Made by a program: the position numbers and the translations under genes
Source of the DNA: Oribacterium sp. UBA4274
GTDB lineage: Bacteria; Bacillota; Clostridia; Lachnospirales; Lachnospiraceae
Direction of reading: 5' to 3'
Assembly: GCA_002396005.1 (NCBI GenBank)
Contig: DGVW01000087.1
Span: 1 to 19,181 of the forward strand
Length of the DNA stretch: 19,181 nt
Part shown: piece after piece, positions 8,957 to 15,872 of the stretch
Layout of the letters: each line of letters opens with the position of its first letter
Position numbering within the stretch: position 1 is the stretch's first letter
The notes under the pieces: generated by a model
What the model was told of the DNA's origin: nothing
Databases searched by the model: none
Seen by the model: only the letters and a program-made list of their open reading frames with translations

Positions 8957-10003
8957 TTATTCAACTGCTGTATAGTCATCAGGAATTGTAATGCCTATAG
9001 CCTCAGCATATGTCTTGTTGTATTCCTTTGTGGTTGCATCAGCGTACCCAATTGGCATAGTTGAAATATCAGCACCGTTTGAAAGAATCTCGATAGCCTG
9101 CTTACCTGTTGCACGGCCCAGATCTTCATAACTTATAGATAATGTTGCAAGAGCACCTGACTTCATCATGTTCTCTTCACCGCATATGATTGGAATACCT
9201 GCAGGCTGAGTGATATTGTTGATTACAGTCATATTGGAGGCTGCAGTGTTATCTGTAGGTATGTACAATGCATCACAATCAGTGATAGCAGACTGAACAA
9301 CCGACTGAAGGTCGTTTGAGTCAGAGAATGTAAATTCCTTATATGCTATACCATCTTCCTCAAGGTACTTCTCAATCTGTTCTGCCTGATACTGCGAGTT
9401 GGCCTCTGCTGAACAGTAAAGGATAGATACATTTTTTACATCCGGAACCAGTTCAAGAATCATATCTTCCTGCTGATCGAGCGGAGCAAGATCTGAAGTT
9501 CCTGAAACATTGATTCCGGTTCCCTTACCGGCATCAAAATTGTCCATAGCCAGTGCTGTGCCGTAGTCTGTTACCGATGTTCCGAGGATAGGAATATCCT
9601 GAGTTGCATTCATAGCTGCCTGAAGTGCAGGAGTTGCATTGGCAAGGATGAGATCATATTCGTTAGATACAAATCCATTGATGATGGTTGTACATGTTGC
9701 AGAATCACCCTGAGCATTCTGCTCGTCAATGACGATGTTGTCACCATACTCTTCTTTGAGAACGTCAATAAAACCCTTTGTTGCCGCATCAAGAGCATTG
9801 TGCTGAACCAGCTGACAGATACCTACAGTAAATTTTTTGTCTGATGCAGATGAATCTGTTCCTGCATCTGCCGAAACATCGGCTGCAGTTGTTTCAGCAG
9901 GAGTTGCGGCTGCCGGTGATTCTGATGAGCCACATCCGGAAAGTGATGCTGCACCAAGAACTGCTGCCATAGAAATTGCTGTAAATTTAGTTACTCTCTT
10001 CAT
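8957..10003 (-). CDS. ABC transporter substrate-binding lipoprotein (ABC_sub_bind family)
   Basis: This is a 348-residue surface lipoprotein that delivers ligand to the permease. The chosen start (10003) gives a classic lipoprotein signal, MKRVTKFTAISMAAVLGAAS then LSGC with the lipid-accepting Cys at residue 24, followed by an Ala/Thr/Ser-rich linker. An AAGGGGAG ribosome site sits at the right distance. The frame stays open to 10090, but that longer form has no ribosome site, would bury the signal peptide, and runs through the leader hairpin. The mature part (about 55-345) starts KFTVGICQLVQHNALDAATK and continues as a two-lobed binding-protein fold, as in PF04392. Ligands in this family include Trp/Tyr (TrpX-like), but the ligand cannot be read from this sequence. 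Confidence 0.92.
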   Translation of the reverse strand: MKRVTKFTAISMAAVLGAASLSGCGSSESPAAATPAETTAADVSADAGTDSSASDKKFTVGICQLVQHNALDAATKGFIDVLKEEYGDNIVIDEQNAQGDSATCTTIINGFVSNEYDLILANATPALQAAMNATQDIPILGTSVTDYGTALAMDNFDAGKGTGINVSGTSDLAPLDQQEDMILELVPDVKNVSILYCSAEANSQYQAEQIEKYLEEDGIAYKEFTFSDSNDLQSVVQSAITDCDALYIPTDNTAASNMTVINNITQPAGIPIICGEENMMKSGALATLSISYEDLGRATGKQAIEILSNGADISTMPIGYADATTKEYNKTYAEAIGITIPDDYTAVE

Positions 10004-10028
10004 AATGATTCTCCCCTTTCTTTCCGAT

Positions 10029-10091
10029 GATGACAGTAAGCAGGTATCCTGAAGAACTATCCATACTACTCTTACTATACTCACTGCCATC
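10029..10091 (-). ncRNA. Structured 5' leader hairpin of the ABC importer mRNA
   Basis: A 12-bp stem joins 10029-10040 to 10080-10091 around a 39-base loop. In the minus-strand RNA two of the pairs are G-U, whereas the plus-strand reading would have A-C mismatches. This points to a structure in the importer transcript. It lies between the promoter and the ribosome site. It does not match a riboswitch class or T-box that I recognise. Confidence 0.45.
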
Positions 10092-10148
10092 GCTGGTAAG
10101 TACTCAATGCATTTTGCTTTAGCACTTTAAATCGTATTAGTTTTTTAT

Positions 10149-10177
10149 ATTATATGATATGGGAAGATGGATATCAA
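10149..10177 (-). promoter_or_regulatory. SigA-type promoter of the ABC importer operon
   Basis: On the minus strand TTGATA (10177-10172) and a perfect TATAAT (10154-10149) are separated by exactly 17 bases. The predicted start near 10142 gives a leader of about 139 bases. A perfect inverted repeat TGATAT-N10-ATATCA (10155-10176) lies between and over the two hexamers and could be an operator. Confidence 0.75.
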
Positions 10178-10282
10178 GACAGAATTATGATGATTTTTTT
10201 CATTATCACCATAGGTTATATAAGAAATGAAAAACGATCTGCAGGTACAATGATCTTTGATGAAACTGCTTATTTAATTAAG

Positions 10283-10325
10283 AAAAGACTGCAAAAAATG
10301 ATAAATCATTTCTTCACAGTCTTTT
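10283..10325 (-). terminator. Intrinsic terminator of the GTPase operon
   Basis: An outer 9-bp stem (10283-10291 with 10317-10325) and an inner 7-bp stem (10296-10302 with 10305-10311) form one long hairpin with an internal loop. The minus strand continues TTTTCTTAATT. It lies 66 bases after the second GTPase stop codon. Confidence 0.75.
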
Positions 10326-10391
10326 TGCTTACTTTAATTTATAATCACTTACTAAGTATGTTGAAATACTGAAATCTTTTAGTTTGATAAA

Positions 10392-11432
10392 TCAGAATGT
10401 TACAGTTTCCTCGATGGCACCTGTTCTGGCTATATTTTTAAGTGAAAGAACAGGTCCTTCTCCACCATATTCGTCTCTTACTTCCATACCTACAGTAGCT
10501 GTAAGCTTTACCCAGTCTCTGGTATTGTATGGCGCGATTACGGCAGGCTCTCCCTTGGTCACGTATCCCAGGAAGGTCATATCCTGTGCGCAGCAGGTCA
10601 TAGCCATACGTCCAGGAATGAACTCGTTAGCAGGCATATTCTTTCTCTTTAAGACCATTGCTGTAAAAGTAAGGTCTTTTCCTATATAACGCTCAGGGTT
10701 ATCCATGCAGTCTACAAACCATGTTCCATAGTCTTCAGGTTTAATGTTTATGGACTGCTGATTTATGTCATAAGGGAGATCTTCAGGAAGCATATCCTGC
10801 GGAATCTCTCCATCTTTATCCTCAAGAACTATCATGGCGTTCTGTCCCATAGCCTTGATCTTGCGACGGTAATCCACAAGCTTCTCGTTAGGGATATTGT
10901 CGCAGCGGTTAACGATGGCAAGCTCAGCAGAACGAAGCATCTGACCTATAAAGCTCTTCATATTGTTGAGATAAAGATCAAATGTTGAACCGTTGATTAT
11001 TGTGATGATCTGATATACAGCCCATGATTCAGGCATGGAAAGCTCATACTCCGCAGCCCGGTTCTGCTGCTCTGCAAGCACCTTTTCTGACATAGGTCCA
11101 TTGAAGAGGTCATCCTGATTCCACATTCCGTTCCATTCAATGATGATACGCTCAGGATTGTACTTGTCTTGAAGAGATTGAAGATACTCTTTGTTAAAGT
11201 CAGTTTCTTTTTCTATAAGTACCTTTACAGTATTGTATTTCTCCAATGTGGCATCATCATATTCTGATTCGCCCTCCTCGCAGAGCAACAATAATGTTGT
11301 GCCTTCTGCCTGAAAATACTCCTGTGCCATTGTAAATTTGATAAAATCAGTTTTACCTGCCTCTAAAAATCCATTGATCAGAAATACAGGAAGCTGATCA
11401 TCTCTAAGTTCATAATTGTCACTTGTTGCCAT
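10392..11432 (-). CDS. CobW-like (COG0523) GTPase lacking CxCC, fused to a DUF1980/TIGR03943-like domain
   Basis: This is a 346-residue cytoplasmic protein. Residues about 15-230 follow the G3E/CobW GTPase plan but with altered motifs. Walker A is GFLEAGKTD (21-29, usually GFLGAGKTT). The metal-binding CxCC position is occupied by CEEGE (51-55). The switch region is IIIEWNGMW (96-104, usually IIEPSG) and the base-recognition motif is NRCD (175-178). Residues about 240-340 resemble the DUF1980/TIGR03943 domain of YcgQ-type proteins, including FIPGRMAMTCCAQDMTFLGY. The MTCC pair could restore metal binding, by inference. It follows the His-rich GTPase by 21 bases, has an AGGAGA site, and is almost certainly co-transcribed with it. 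The YcgR-like permease that often partners DUF1980 proteins is absent here. Confidence 0.82.
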   Translation of the reverse strand: MATSDNYELRDDQLPVFLINGFLEAGKTDFIKFTMAQEYFQAEGTTLLLLCEEGESEYDDATLEKYNTVKVLIEKETDFNKEYLQSLQDKYNPERIIIEWNGMWNQDDLFNGPMSEKVLAEQQNRAAEYELSMPESWAVYQIITIINGSTFDLYLNNMKSFIGQMLRSAELAIVNRCDNIPNEKLVDYRRKIKAMGQNAMIVLEDKDGEIPQDMLPEDLPYDINQQSINIKPEDYGTWFVDCMDNPERYIGKDLTFTAMVLKRKNMPANEFIPGRMAMTCCAQDMTFLGYVTKGEPAVIAPYNTRDWVKLTATVGMEVRDEYGGEGPVLSLKNIARTGAIEETVTF

Positions 11433-11453
11433 ATTCTCTCCTAAAAGTAATGA

Positions 11454-12683
11454 TTACATACCTACAAAATCCTGACGAAGAAGAGCTTCGTTTAGATCGG
11501 CACCAATAACAACTACCTTACCGGTGTAATCAGGTGAACCCTCACGGATATCGGTCTGCTCAGGAACAAGGTCAAAATACATCCATGGACCCTTTTCTGT
11601 TGTCTGGAGCATACCCTTACATCTTACAACCTTTCCGTACTTATCAGAGTTGGCCATATCGTTAAGAATCTGCTCAAGCTTTGCTTTGTCAAACGGATGA
11701 GGCGTCTCAATGCCCCATGTCTTGAATACTTCATCAGCATCGTGGTGATGGTGGTGTTCATGTTCATGATGGCAGCACTCATGCTCGTATTCATCATGAT
11801 GATGCTCATGCTCATGATGGCAGCACTCATGCTCGTCTTCGTCATGATGATGCTCATGTTCATGATGGCAACACTCATGATCGTCTTCGTCATGGTGATG
11901 CTCATGCTCATGGTGGCAGCACTCATGATCATCATCGTGATGGTGATGATGGTGTGAATGACTATGATGAATCTGCACACCATTAGGAAGAATCTCTACC
12001 TCATCGTGTTCCTCATGATCTTCATGCTCGTGTTCATGTTCATGTACTCTGTCCATGATGCCACTTAGCATTTCGTCTTCGAGATTGTACTTCTGAGAGA
12101 TAATATTTACAAGCTGTTCGCCAGTAAGCTCCGCTTCAGGAGTAGTAATCACTCTGGCATCTTTATTGATGCCTTTGATTATTGCAACTGCTTCTCCGAC
12201 CTTTTCTTCAGAAGCGATGTCGGTTCTTGAAAGAACTACAGTACCTGCATACTCTATCTGATTGTTGAAGAACTCTCCGAAATTCTTGGAATACATCTTG
12301 GCTTTCTTTGCATCAACAACTGTAACTGCAGCGTGAAGCTCAACATCCAGACTTCCGGATACGGACTTTACTGCACCTATAATATCTGAAAGCTTGCCGA
12401 CACCTGATGGCTCAATTATGATACGATCCGGCTTATAGGTATTGACTACCTCTGTAAGTGACTCCTCAAAATTACCTACCAGAGAGCAGCATATGCAGCC
12501 CTGATTCATCTCACGTATCTGTATGCCGGAATCCTTAAGGAAACCGCTGTCAATTCCGATTTCACCAAATTCGTTTTCGATAAGGACTACTTTTTCAGTT
12601 TTTAATGCCTCATCAAGAAGTCTCTGAATAAATGTAGTCTTACCTGCGCCGAGGAAACCGGACACGATATCTATACTTGTCAT
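11454..12683 (-). CDS. CobW/ZNG1-like (COG0523) GTPase with large His/Cys-rich metal-binding insert
   Basis: This is a 409-residue cytoplasmic GTPase predicted to act as a metallochaperone, most likely for zinc, though cobalt or nickel cannot be excluded. Walker A GFLGAGKTT is at 9-17, the CxCC metal motif GCICC at 62-66, IIIEPSGVG at 88-96, and SRTD (152-155) takes the place of NKxD. Residues 214-314 are extremely rich in His, Asp, Glu and Cys. They contain four 16-residue repeats of the form HECCHHEHEHHHDE, starting at residues 253, 269, 285 and 301. The C-terminal CobW_C domain spans about 325-409. The start has a GGAAGGAG ribosome site. The gene is first in a two-gene operon driven by a consensus promoter overlapped by a CIRCE-like repeat. 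His-rich loops are known in this family, but this insert is unusually long and regular. Confidence 0.95.
   Translation of the reverse strand: MTSIDIVSGFLGAGKTTFIQRLLDEALKTEKVVLIENEFGEIGIDSGFLKDSGIQIREMNQGCICCSLVGNFEESLTEVVNTYKPDRIIIEPSGVGKLSDIIGAVKSVSGSLDVELHAAVTVVDAKKAKMYSKNFGEFFNNQIEYAGTVVLSRTDIASEEKVGEAVAIIKGINKDARVITTPEAELTGEQLVNIISQKYNLEDEMLSGIMDRVHEHEHEHEDHEEHDEVEILPNGVQIHHSHSHHHHHHDDDHECCHHEHEHHHDEDDHECCHHEHEHHHDEDEHECCHHEHEHHHDEYEHECCHHEHEHHHHHDADEVFKTWGIETPHPFDKAKLEQILNDMANSDKYGKVVRCKGMLQTTEKGPWMYFDLVPEQTDIREGSPDYTGKVVVIGADLNEALLRQDFVGM
11771..11962. repeat. Four 48-bp tandem repeats encoding the His/Cys-rich insert
   Basis: Units begin at 11771, 11819, 11867 and 11915, each opening with GGCAGCACTC or GGCAACACTC on the plus strand. 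They encode 16-residue HECC-His-rich units in frame. The fourth unit diverges in its second half, and a partial unit precedes the first. Differences between units are mostly silent or D/E/Y changes, which suggests expansion by slippage or recombination with the protein pattern preserved. Confidence 0.95.
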
Positions 12684-12727
12684 AATTTACTCCTTCCAAT
12701 AAATTAATGTTTTCTTATATGTAAAAA

Positions 12728-12759
12728 TGCTGCATGAAATTATAATTCATGGTACAGCA
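12728..12759 (-). terminator. Possible attenuator hairpin in the GTPase-operon leader
   Basis: On the minus strand the outer stem TGCTG/CAGCA (12755-12759 with 12728-12732) and inner stem CATGAA/TTCATG (12746-12751 with 12733-12738) are joined through a three-base bulge and a seven-base loop. TTTTT (12727-12723) follows. It lies about 50 bases after the predicted transcription start and 45 bases before the ATG. No clear antiterminator pairing was found. Confidence 0.4.
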
Positions 12760-12791
12760 CCGGGTAATGACCAGGACATCATGTATACAAA

Positions 12792-12818
12792 TTAGCACTC
12801 TCGTCCTAGCATTGCTAA
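12792..12818 (-). promoter_or_regulatory. CIRCE-like inverted repeat (HrcA operator)
   Basis: The plus strand reads TTAGCACTC-N9-CATTGCTAA. The CIRCE consensus is TTAGCACTC-N9-GAGTGCTAA, so one arm is perfect (9/9), the spacer is exactly nine bases, and the other arm matches 7/9. It touches the -10 hexamer and covers the predicted start near 12811, the usual CIRCE position. HrcA repression of the GTPase operon is inferred. Confidence 0.7.
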
Positions 12819-12846
12819 TTATAGTTATATGAAAAATCTTTGTCAA
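12818..12846 (-). promoter_or_regulatory. Consensus SigA promoter of the GTPase operon
   Basis: On the minus strand a perfect TTGACA (12846-12841), a 17-base spacer and a perfect TATAAT (12823-12818) form a fully consensus promoter. Such strength suggests the operon is held down by a repressor, consistent with the CIRCE-like repeat next to it. Confidence 0.9.
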
Positions 12847-12909
12847 CAGATGAGGTTCCTTGAAAACCGCTTAAATTGTGAAAAATTTGTAAAATTGATT
12901 TTTTGCAAT

Positions 12910-13662
12910 TTAAATTGACTCCAGATATTCTATGGCCTTTCCAATATCCTCAGCGCTCTTTATAAGTACATCCGCTCCGGCATCCTCCAGTTCCTTCTTG
13001 TCACGGAAACCATAGAGACAACCGATGGAACTGATACCTGCTCTTTTGGCTGTTTCCATATCAGTATTGGTGTCTCCAACATACACACACATTTCATTTG
13101 TACATCCGATATGATTTAAAACATCTGTTACAACGCCGGTATCAGGCTTTAATGGATGTGTACCATCATCGCCGGAAATATAATCAAAGTAGCCCTCACC
13201 AAAAGCATAATTCAGAACCAGAACAGCCTCTTCCAGGGGTTTGTTTGTTATACAGGCAATCTTCCATCCTGCTTCTTTCAATGAATCCAGAGACTCTTTC
13301 ATGCCGGGATACGGTTCAGCCCGGAAGGTACAATTATCTTTGAAAATCTCCATATAGGTTTCGTAAGCATCGTCAATCTGCTCCATGACCTCATCTGCCT
13401 GCTGGTCCAGGTCAAATGCTTTATCTTCGTCCTTCTCTTCCCACTTTTCTGCTTCTCTGTACAGACGATTGGCTGTGGCTTCTACAGAACGTTCAACAAA
13501 TTTGTAGCTGCCGACTCCTACATATTTTTTGGTCTGTTCCAGGGTTATCGGGTCAAAATTAAAGCGCTCCAGGGTCTTGTTCATAGTATCCTGAAGACTG
13601 TAGAGAGTATTTACGAGAGTTCCATCCAGATCTAAAAGAATTGCATTGAATTTACGAGACAT
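12910..13662 (-). CDS. HAD-superfamily phosphatase, phosphoglycolate-phosphatase-like
   Basis: This is a 250-residue cytoplasmic phosphohydrolase. Motif I is DLDGT with nucleophile Asp11 and acid/base Asp13. Motif II is ITNKP, motif III the Lys in HPLKPD, and motif IV VYVGDTNTDMETA. The cap domain carries an acidic helical stretch (about EKWEEKDEDKAFDLDQQADE) that looks like an insertion compared with typical Gph proteins. The start at 13662 is chosen because an AAAGGA site lies eight bases upstream; the frame is open 13 codons further, to 13701, without such a site. The substrate cannot be decided from sequence (phosphoglycolate, a nucleotide or another sugar phosphate). It appears to be transcribed alone and faces rnhA divergently. 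Confidence 0.88.
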   Translation of the reverse strand: MSRKFNAILLDLDGTLVNTLYSLQDTMNKTLERFNFDPITLEQTKKYVGVGSYKFVERSVEATANRLYREAEKWEEKDEDKAFDLDQQADEVMEQIDDAYETYMEIFKDNCTFRAEPYPGMKESLDSLKEAGWKIACITNKPLEEAVLVLNYAFGEGYFDYISGDDGTHPLKPDTGVVTDVLNHIGCTNEMCVYVGDTNTDMETAKRAGISSIGCLYGFRDKKELEDAGADVLIKSAEDIGKAIEYLESI

Positions 13663-13692
13663 AATGAAGGTCCTTTCTTCTATCGTAGTGTT

Positions 13693-13706
13693 AATGTTCA
13701 AACATT
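13693..13706. repeat. Short perfect inverted repeat in the HAD phosphatase leader
   Basis: AATGTT-CA-AACATT lies between the predicted transcription start (near 13741) and the HAD ATG. It could be an operator or a small hairpin, but chance is plausible in this AT-rich gap. Confidence 0.25.
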
Positions 13707-13747
13707 GACATAATCACTGAAGTTCTTCGCTATACTAAGTCTGCTGC

Positions 13748-13776
13748 ATTATAACATTAAATCTGCTGTATCTAAA
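13748..13776 (-). promoter_or_regulatory. Promoter of the HAD phosphatase gene
   Basis: On the minus strand TTTAGA (13776-13771, 4/6), a 17-base spacer and TATAAT (13753-13748) preceded by TG form an extended -10 promoter. The predicted leader is about 80 bases. Confidence 0.65.
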
Positions 13777-13898
13777 GAGAAATAGAGCTCGGAAACTGAA
13801 ATCTTTATAAAATTACCATCTGACAGTAAGCTGTGACGGACAGCAGAAAAAAATGCTGGTACTTCATCGGCCTTTTTTGTAAAATGTAGACCTCATAG

Positions 13899-13908
13899 TG
13901 TGATCACA
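13899..13908. promoter_or_regulatory. Ten-base palindrome upstream of rnhA
   Basis: TGTGATCACA is a perfect palindrome ending 21 bases before the rnhA ATG. It has CRP-like half-sites without the usual six-base spacer, so it is not a standard CRP box. No good rnhA promoter was found beside it. Confidence 0.25.
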
Positions 13909-13929
13909 TGTTAAACAGAGAGGAAATAT

Positions 13930-14721
13930 ATGGCATTTTATTACGCAGTACAAAGAGGAAAGAAACCTGGAGTTTACAATACATGGGCGGATTGTCAGGC
14001 TCAGGTTAAAGGATTTTCCGGAGCAGTATTTAAAAAGTTTGCCTCAAAAGCAGAGGCAGAAGCATTTGCAGGAGCAAGCGGTGGATACGGAAGTGTAGGC
14101 GGAAATGGTTCAAAATCAAATGGAGGCAGTGGATATGGAATATCAGGCGGAAGAACAGGTTCATCCGGATCTGCTGCATCATCATGCAGAAATGCAGCAG
14201 ATGTCACTTCGGCTTCTGCTTCGGTTCCTCAGGGCCCACAGTTTCACTCCGTTAGTGACATCAAACCAGAGGACATAACTTCGGAATTCACAGGTGTTGA
14301 CACCGAAGCTCTCGCCTATGTTGACGGAAGCTATAATATAAGATCAAAGAAGTTCGGCTACGGCGGAATCCTTATGAGAAGAGACGGAACTTTTGAGATA
14401 TTGCAGGGCTCCGGTACCGATGCCTCTCTCGCATCCATGAGAAATGTTGCCGGGGAGATCCACGGGTCTATGGCGGCCATCAGAGCAGCAGGAAAACAGG
14501 GAGTCAAAAGCATCACGGTTTTCTATGACTATATGGGAATCGAAATGTGGGCTGACAACAAGTGGAAAGCCAACAAAGAAGGCACCATTGAGTACAAGGC
14601 TTTTATTTCGGAAATGAGAAACAGCATGGAAATCCGTTTCCAGAAGGTTGCTGCCCATACAGGTGTCAGATTCAACGAGCTTGTAGATAAGCTGGCGAAG
14701 GAATCTGTAGGGATACTGTGA
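13930..14721 (+). CDS. rnhA: Ribonuclease HI with N-terminal viroplasmin-like domain
   Basis: This is a 263-residue enzyme that cuts the RNA strand of RNA-DNA hybrids. Residues 1-48 are the caulimovirus-viroplasmin (RNase H1 hybrid-binding-like) domain: YYAVQRGKKPGVYNTWADCQ, then VKGFSGAVFKKF. A Gly/Ser-rich linker fills about 49-110. The catalytic domain (about 125-263) has Asp132 in YVDGSY, Glu176 in AGEIHG, Asp200 in VFYDYMGIE and Asp253 in NELVDKLAKE, giving the full acidic quartet, plus His243 in AAHTG. This architecture is common in Clostridia and eukaryotic RNase H1. The start has an AGAGAGGAAA site. It is the only plus-strand gene in the right half. No terminator is seen before the asnA terminator, which lacks a plus-strand T-run. 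Confidence 0.95.
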   Translation: MAFYYAVQRGKKPGVYNTWADCQAQVKGFSGAVFKKFASKAEAEAFAGASGGYGSVGGNGSKSNGGSGYGISGGRTGSSGSAASSCRNAADVTSASASVPQGPQFHSVSDIKPEDITSEFTGVDTEALAYVDGSYNIRSKKFGYGGILMRRDGTFEILQGSGTDASLASMRNVAGEIHGSMAAIRAAGKQGVKSITVFYDYMGIEMWADNKWKANKEGTIEYKAFISEMRNSMEIRFQKVAAHTGVRFNELVDKLAKESVGIL

Positions 14722-14782
14722 GATTTTGAAAGAAAAAATAGACATATATTGACTTAAAGCATATCTTGGAGTTAATGAAAAA

Positions 14783-14810
14783 AACCGCGGCTCCGAAAGG
14801 AACCGCGGTT
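14783..14810 (-). terminator. Intrinsic terminator of asnA
   Basis: A GC-rich 12-bp stem with one G-U pair in the minus-strand RNA and a four-base loop (14783-14794 with 14799-14810) is followed on the minus strand by a run of T. The plus strand has no T-run after it, so it serves asnA rather than rnhA. Confidence 0.88.
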
Positions 14811-14829
14811 AGAATATGAAATCACCTGA

Positions 14830-15837
14830 TTAAAGCAGTATGATCTTATGCTCTGCACATTCATCGATCATATCCTGCGGCCAGATACTGGCCTGAACTT
14901 CGCCGATATGAGCTCTGTCGAGAAGAAGCATACAAAGACGTGACTGTCCGATACCACCACCTATGGTATATGGAAGCTCCTTGTTTAAGAGCATCTTGTG
15001 ATATGGAAGTTCCGCACGCTCTTCGCACCCTGCCTTCTTTAACTGCTCTGCAAGAGAAGTTTCGTCAACACGGATACCCATAGAGCTTATCTCGAGGGCA
15101 CAATCAAGAGTATCATGCCAGAAAAGGATGTCTCCGTTTAACTGCCAGTCATCGTAGTCAGGAGCTCTTCCGTCATGAGGCTTGCCATTTGTCAGCTTGT
15201 CTCCGATTCTGCTGATGAATACGCAGCCGTGCTCCTTGGTGATGGCATTCTCACGCTCCTTTGGAGTCTTGTCAGGATACATCTGTAACAGTGTTTCTGA
15301 ATCGATGAAATATATATCGTCAGGAAGCTTTTTAACAGCCTGAGGGAACTTGTACCAAACCTCATGCTCCATATGCTTGATGATACGGAATATCATACGA
15401 ACAGTACCCTCGAGGGTTGTCATATTGCGATCCTCTTTGTTGATTACCATCTCCCAATCCCACTGGTCTACATAGCAGCTGTGGAGGTTATCGAGCTCTT
15501 CGTCACGGCGGATCGCGTTCATGTTTGTATAAAGACCCTCACCCGCTTTGAAACCGTAACGCTTAAGTGCCATACGCTTCCACTTTGCAAGGGAATGAAC
15601 TACCTCAACTGTCTCATCCGGCCACCATGGAACATCAAAGCTGACCGGGCGCTCATATCCATTGAGATTATCATTGAGACCACTGCTCTTTGGTACGAAA
15701 AGTGGTGCAGAGATACGGCTTAAATTCATTTCACGGCCGAACTCCTTCTGGAATGTATCACGAATATACTTGATGGCTTCCTGCGTTTCACGAACAGAAA
15801 GTCGTGGATCATAGTCCTTAGGAATAATAAGTCCCAT
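14830..15837 (-). CDS. asnA: Aspartate--ammonia ligase (asparagine synthetase A)
   Basis: This 335-residue cytoplasmic enzyme makes asparagine from aspartate, ammonia and ATP. It belongs to the class II aminoacyl-tRNA-synthetase fold. Family blocks are visible throughout: FQKEFGREMNLSRISAPLFV and SSGLNDNLNGYERPVSFD near the N-terminus, WKRMALKRYGFKAGEGLYTN, LDNLHSCYVDQWDWE, KLTNGKPHDGRAPDYDDW, and the C-terminal motif YTIGGGIGQSRLCMLLL. The length matches the family (about 330). The start has a strong AGGAGG site (15844-15849). The gene has its own promoter and terminator. The 5' leader is only about 30 bases, so no Asn T-box or riboswitch precedes it. Confidence 0.98.
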   Translation of the reverse strand: MGLIIPKDYDPRLSVRETQEAIKYIRDTFQKEFGREMNLSRISAPLFVPKSSGLNDNLNGYERPVSFDVPWWPDETVEVVHSLAKWKRMALKRYGFKAGEGLYTNMNAIRRDEELDNLHSCYVDQWDWEMVINKEDRNMTTLEGTVRMIFRIIKHMEHEVWYKFPQAVKKLPDDIYFIDSETLLQMYPDKTPKERENAITKEHGCVFISRIGDKLTNGKPHDGRAPDYDDWQLNGDILFWHDTLDCALEISSMGIRVDETSLAEQLKKAGCEERAELPYHKMLLNKELPYTIGGGIGQSRLCMLLLDRAHIGEVQASIWPQDMIDECAEHKIILL

Positions 15838-15872
15838 AGTATGCCTCCTGTAAAATATTTTTTCAAGATTTT

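Larger units (their letters stand above)
10004..10391. other. Intergenic region between the importer and the GTPase operon
   Basis: This 388-base gap holds, from right to left, the GTPase-operon terminator (10283-10325), the importer promoter (10149-10177) and the importer leader with its hairpin (10029-10091). No credible gene was seen in it; the open frames lack ribosome sites. Confidence 0.7.

Noticed and set aside
10004..10090. N-terminal extension of the ABC binding protein to an ATG at 10090
   Set aside because: No ribosome site precedes that ATG, the extension would bury the lipoprotein signal, and it overlaps the leader hairpin; 10003 has a strong AAGGGGAG site.
10004..10142. T-box leader for the ABC importer
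   Set aside because: Some related Trp importers are under T-box control, but no T-box sequence or terminator/antiterminator pair is visible here.
10154..10372. Plus-strand open frame of 72 codons in the importer-GTPase gap
   Set aside because: It covers the importer promoter and the GTPase-operon terminator, lacks a ribosome site, and looks like noise.
11771..11962. CRISPR-like array
   Set aside because: The 48-bp units are contiguous without spacers and are in frame within a coding gene.
11624..11983. Open frames opposite or shifted within the His-rich repeats
   Set aside because: They arise from the low-complexity repeat DNA (Met-rich translations) and have no ribosome site; the CobW frame is clearly the coding one.
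13663..13701. Longer start for the HAD phosphatase at 13701
   Set aside because: No ribosome site there, while the ATG at 13662 has AAAGGA at good spacing and begins right before the DLDGT motif.
14783..14810. T-box-like GG-ACCGCGG motif near rnhA and asnA
   Set aside because: It is a perfect-looking GC stem with a T-run on the minus strand directly after asnA, so it is a simple terminator.
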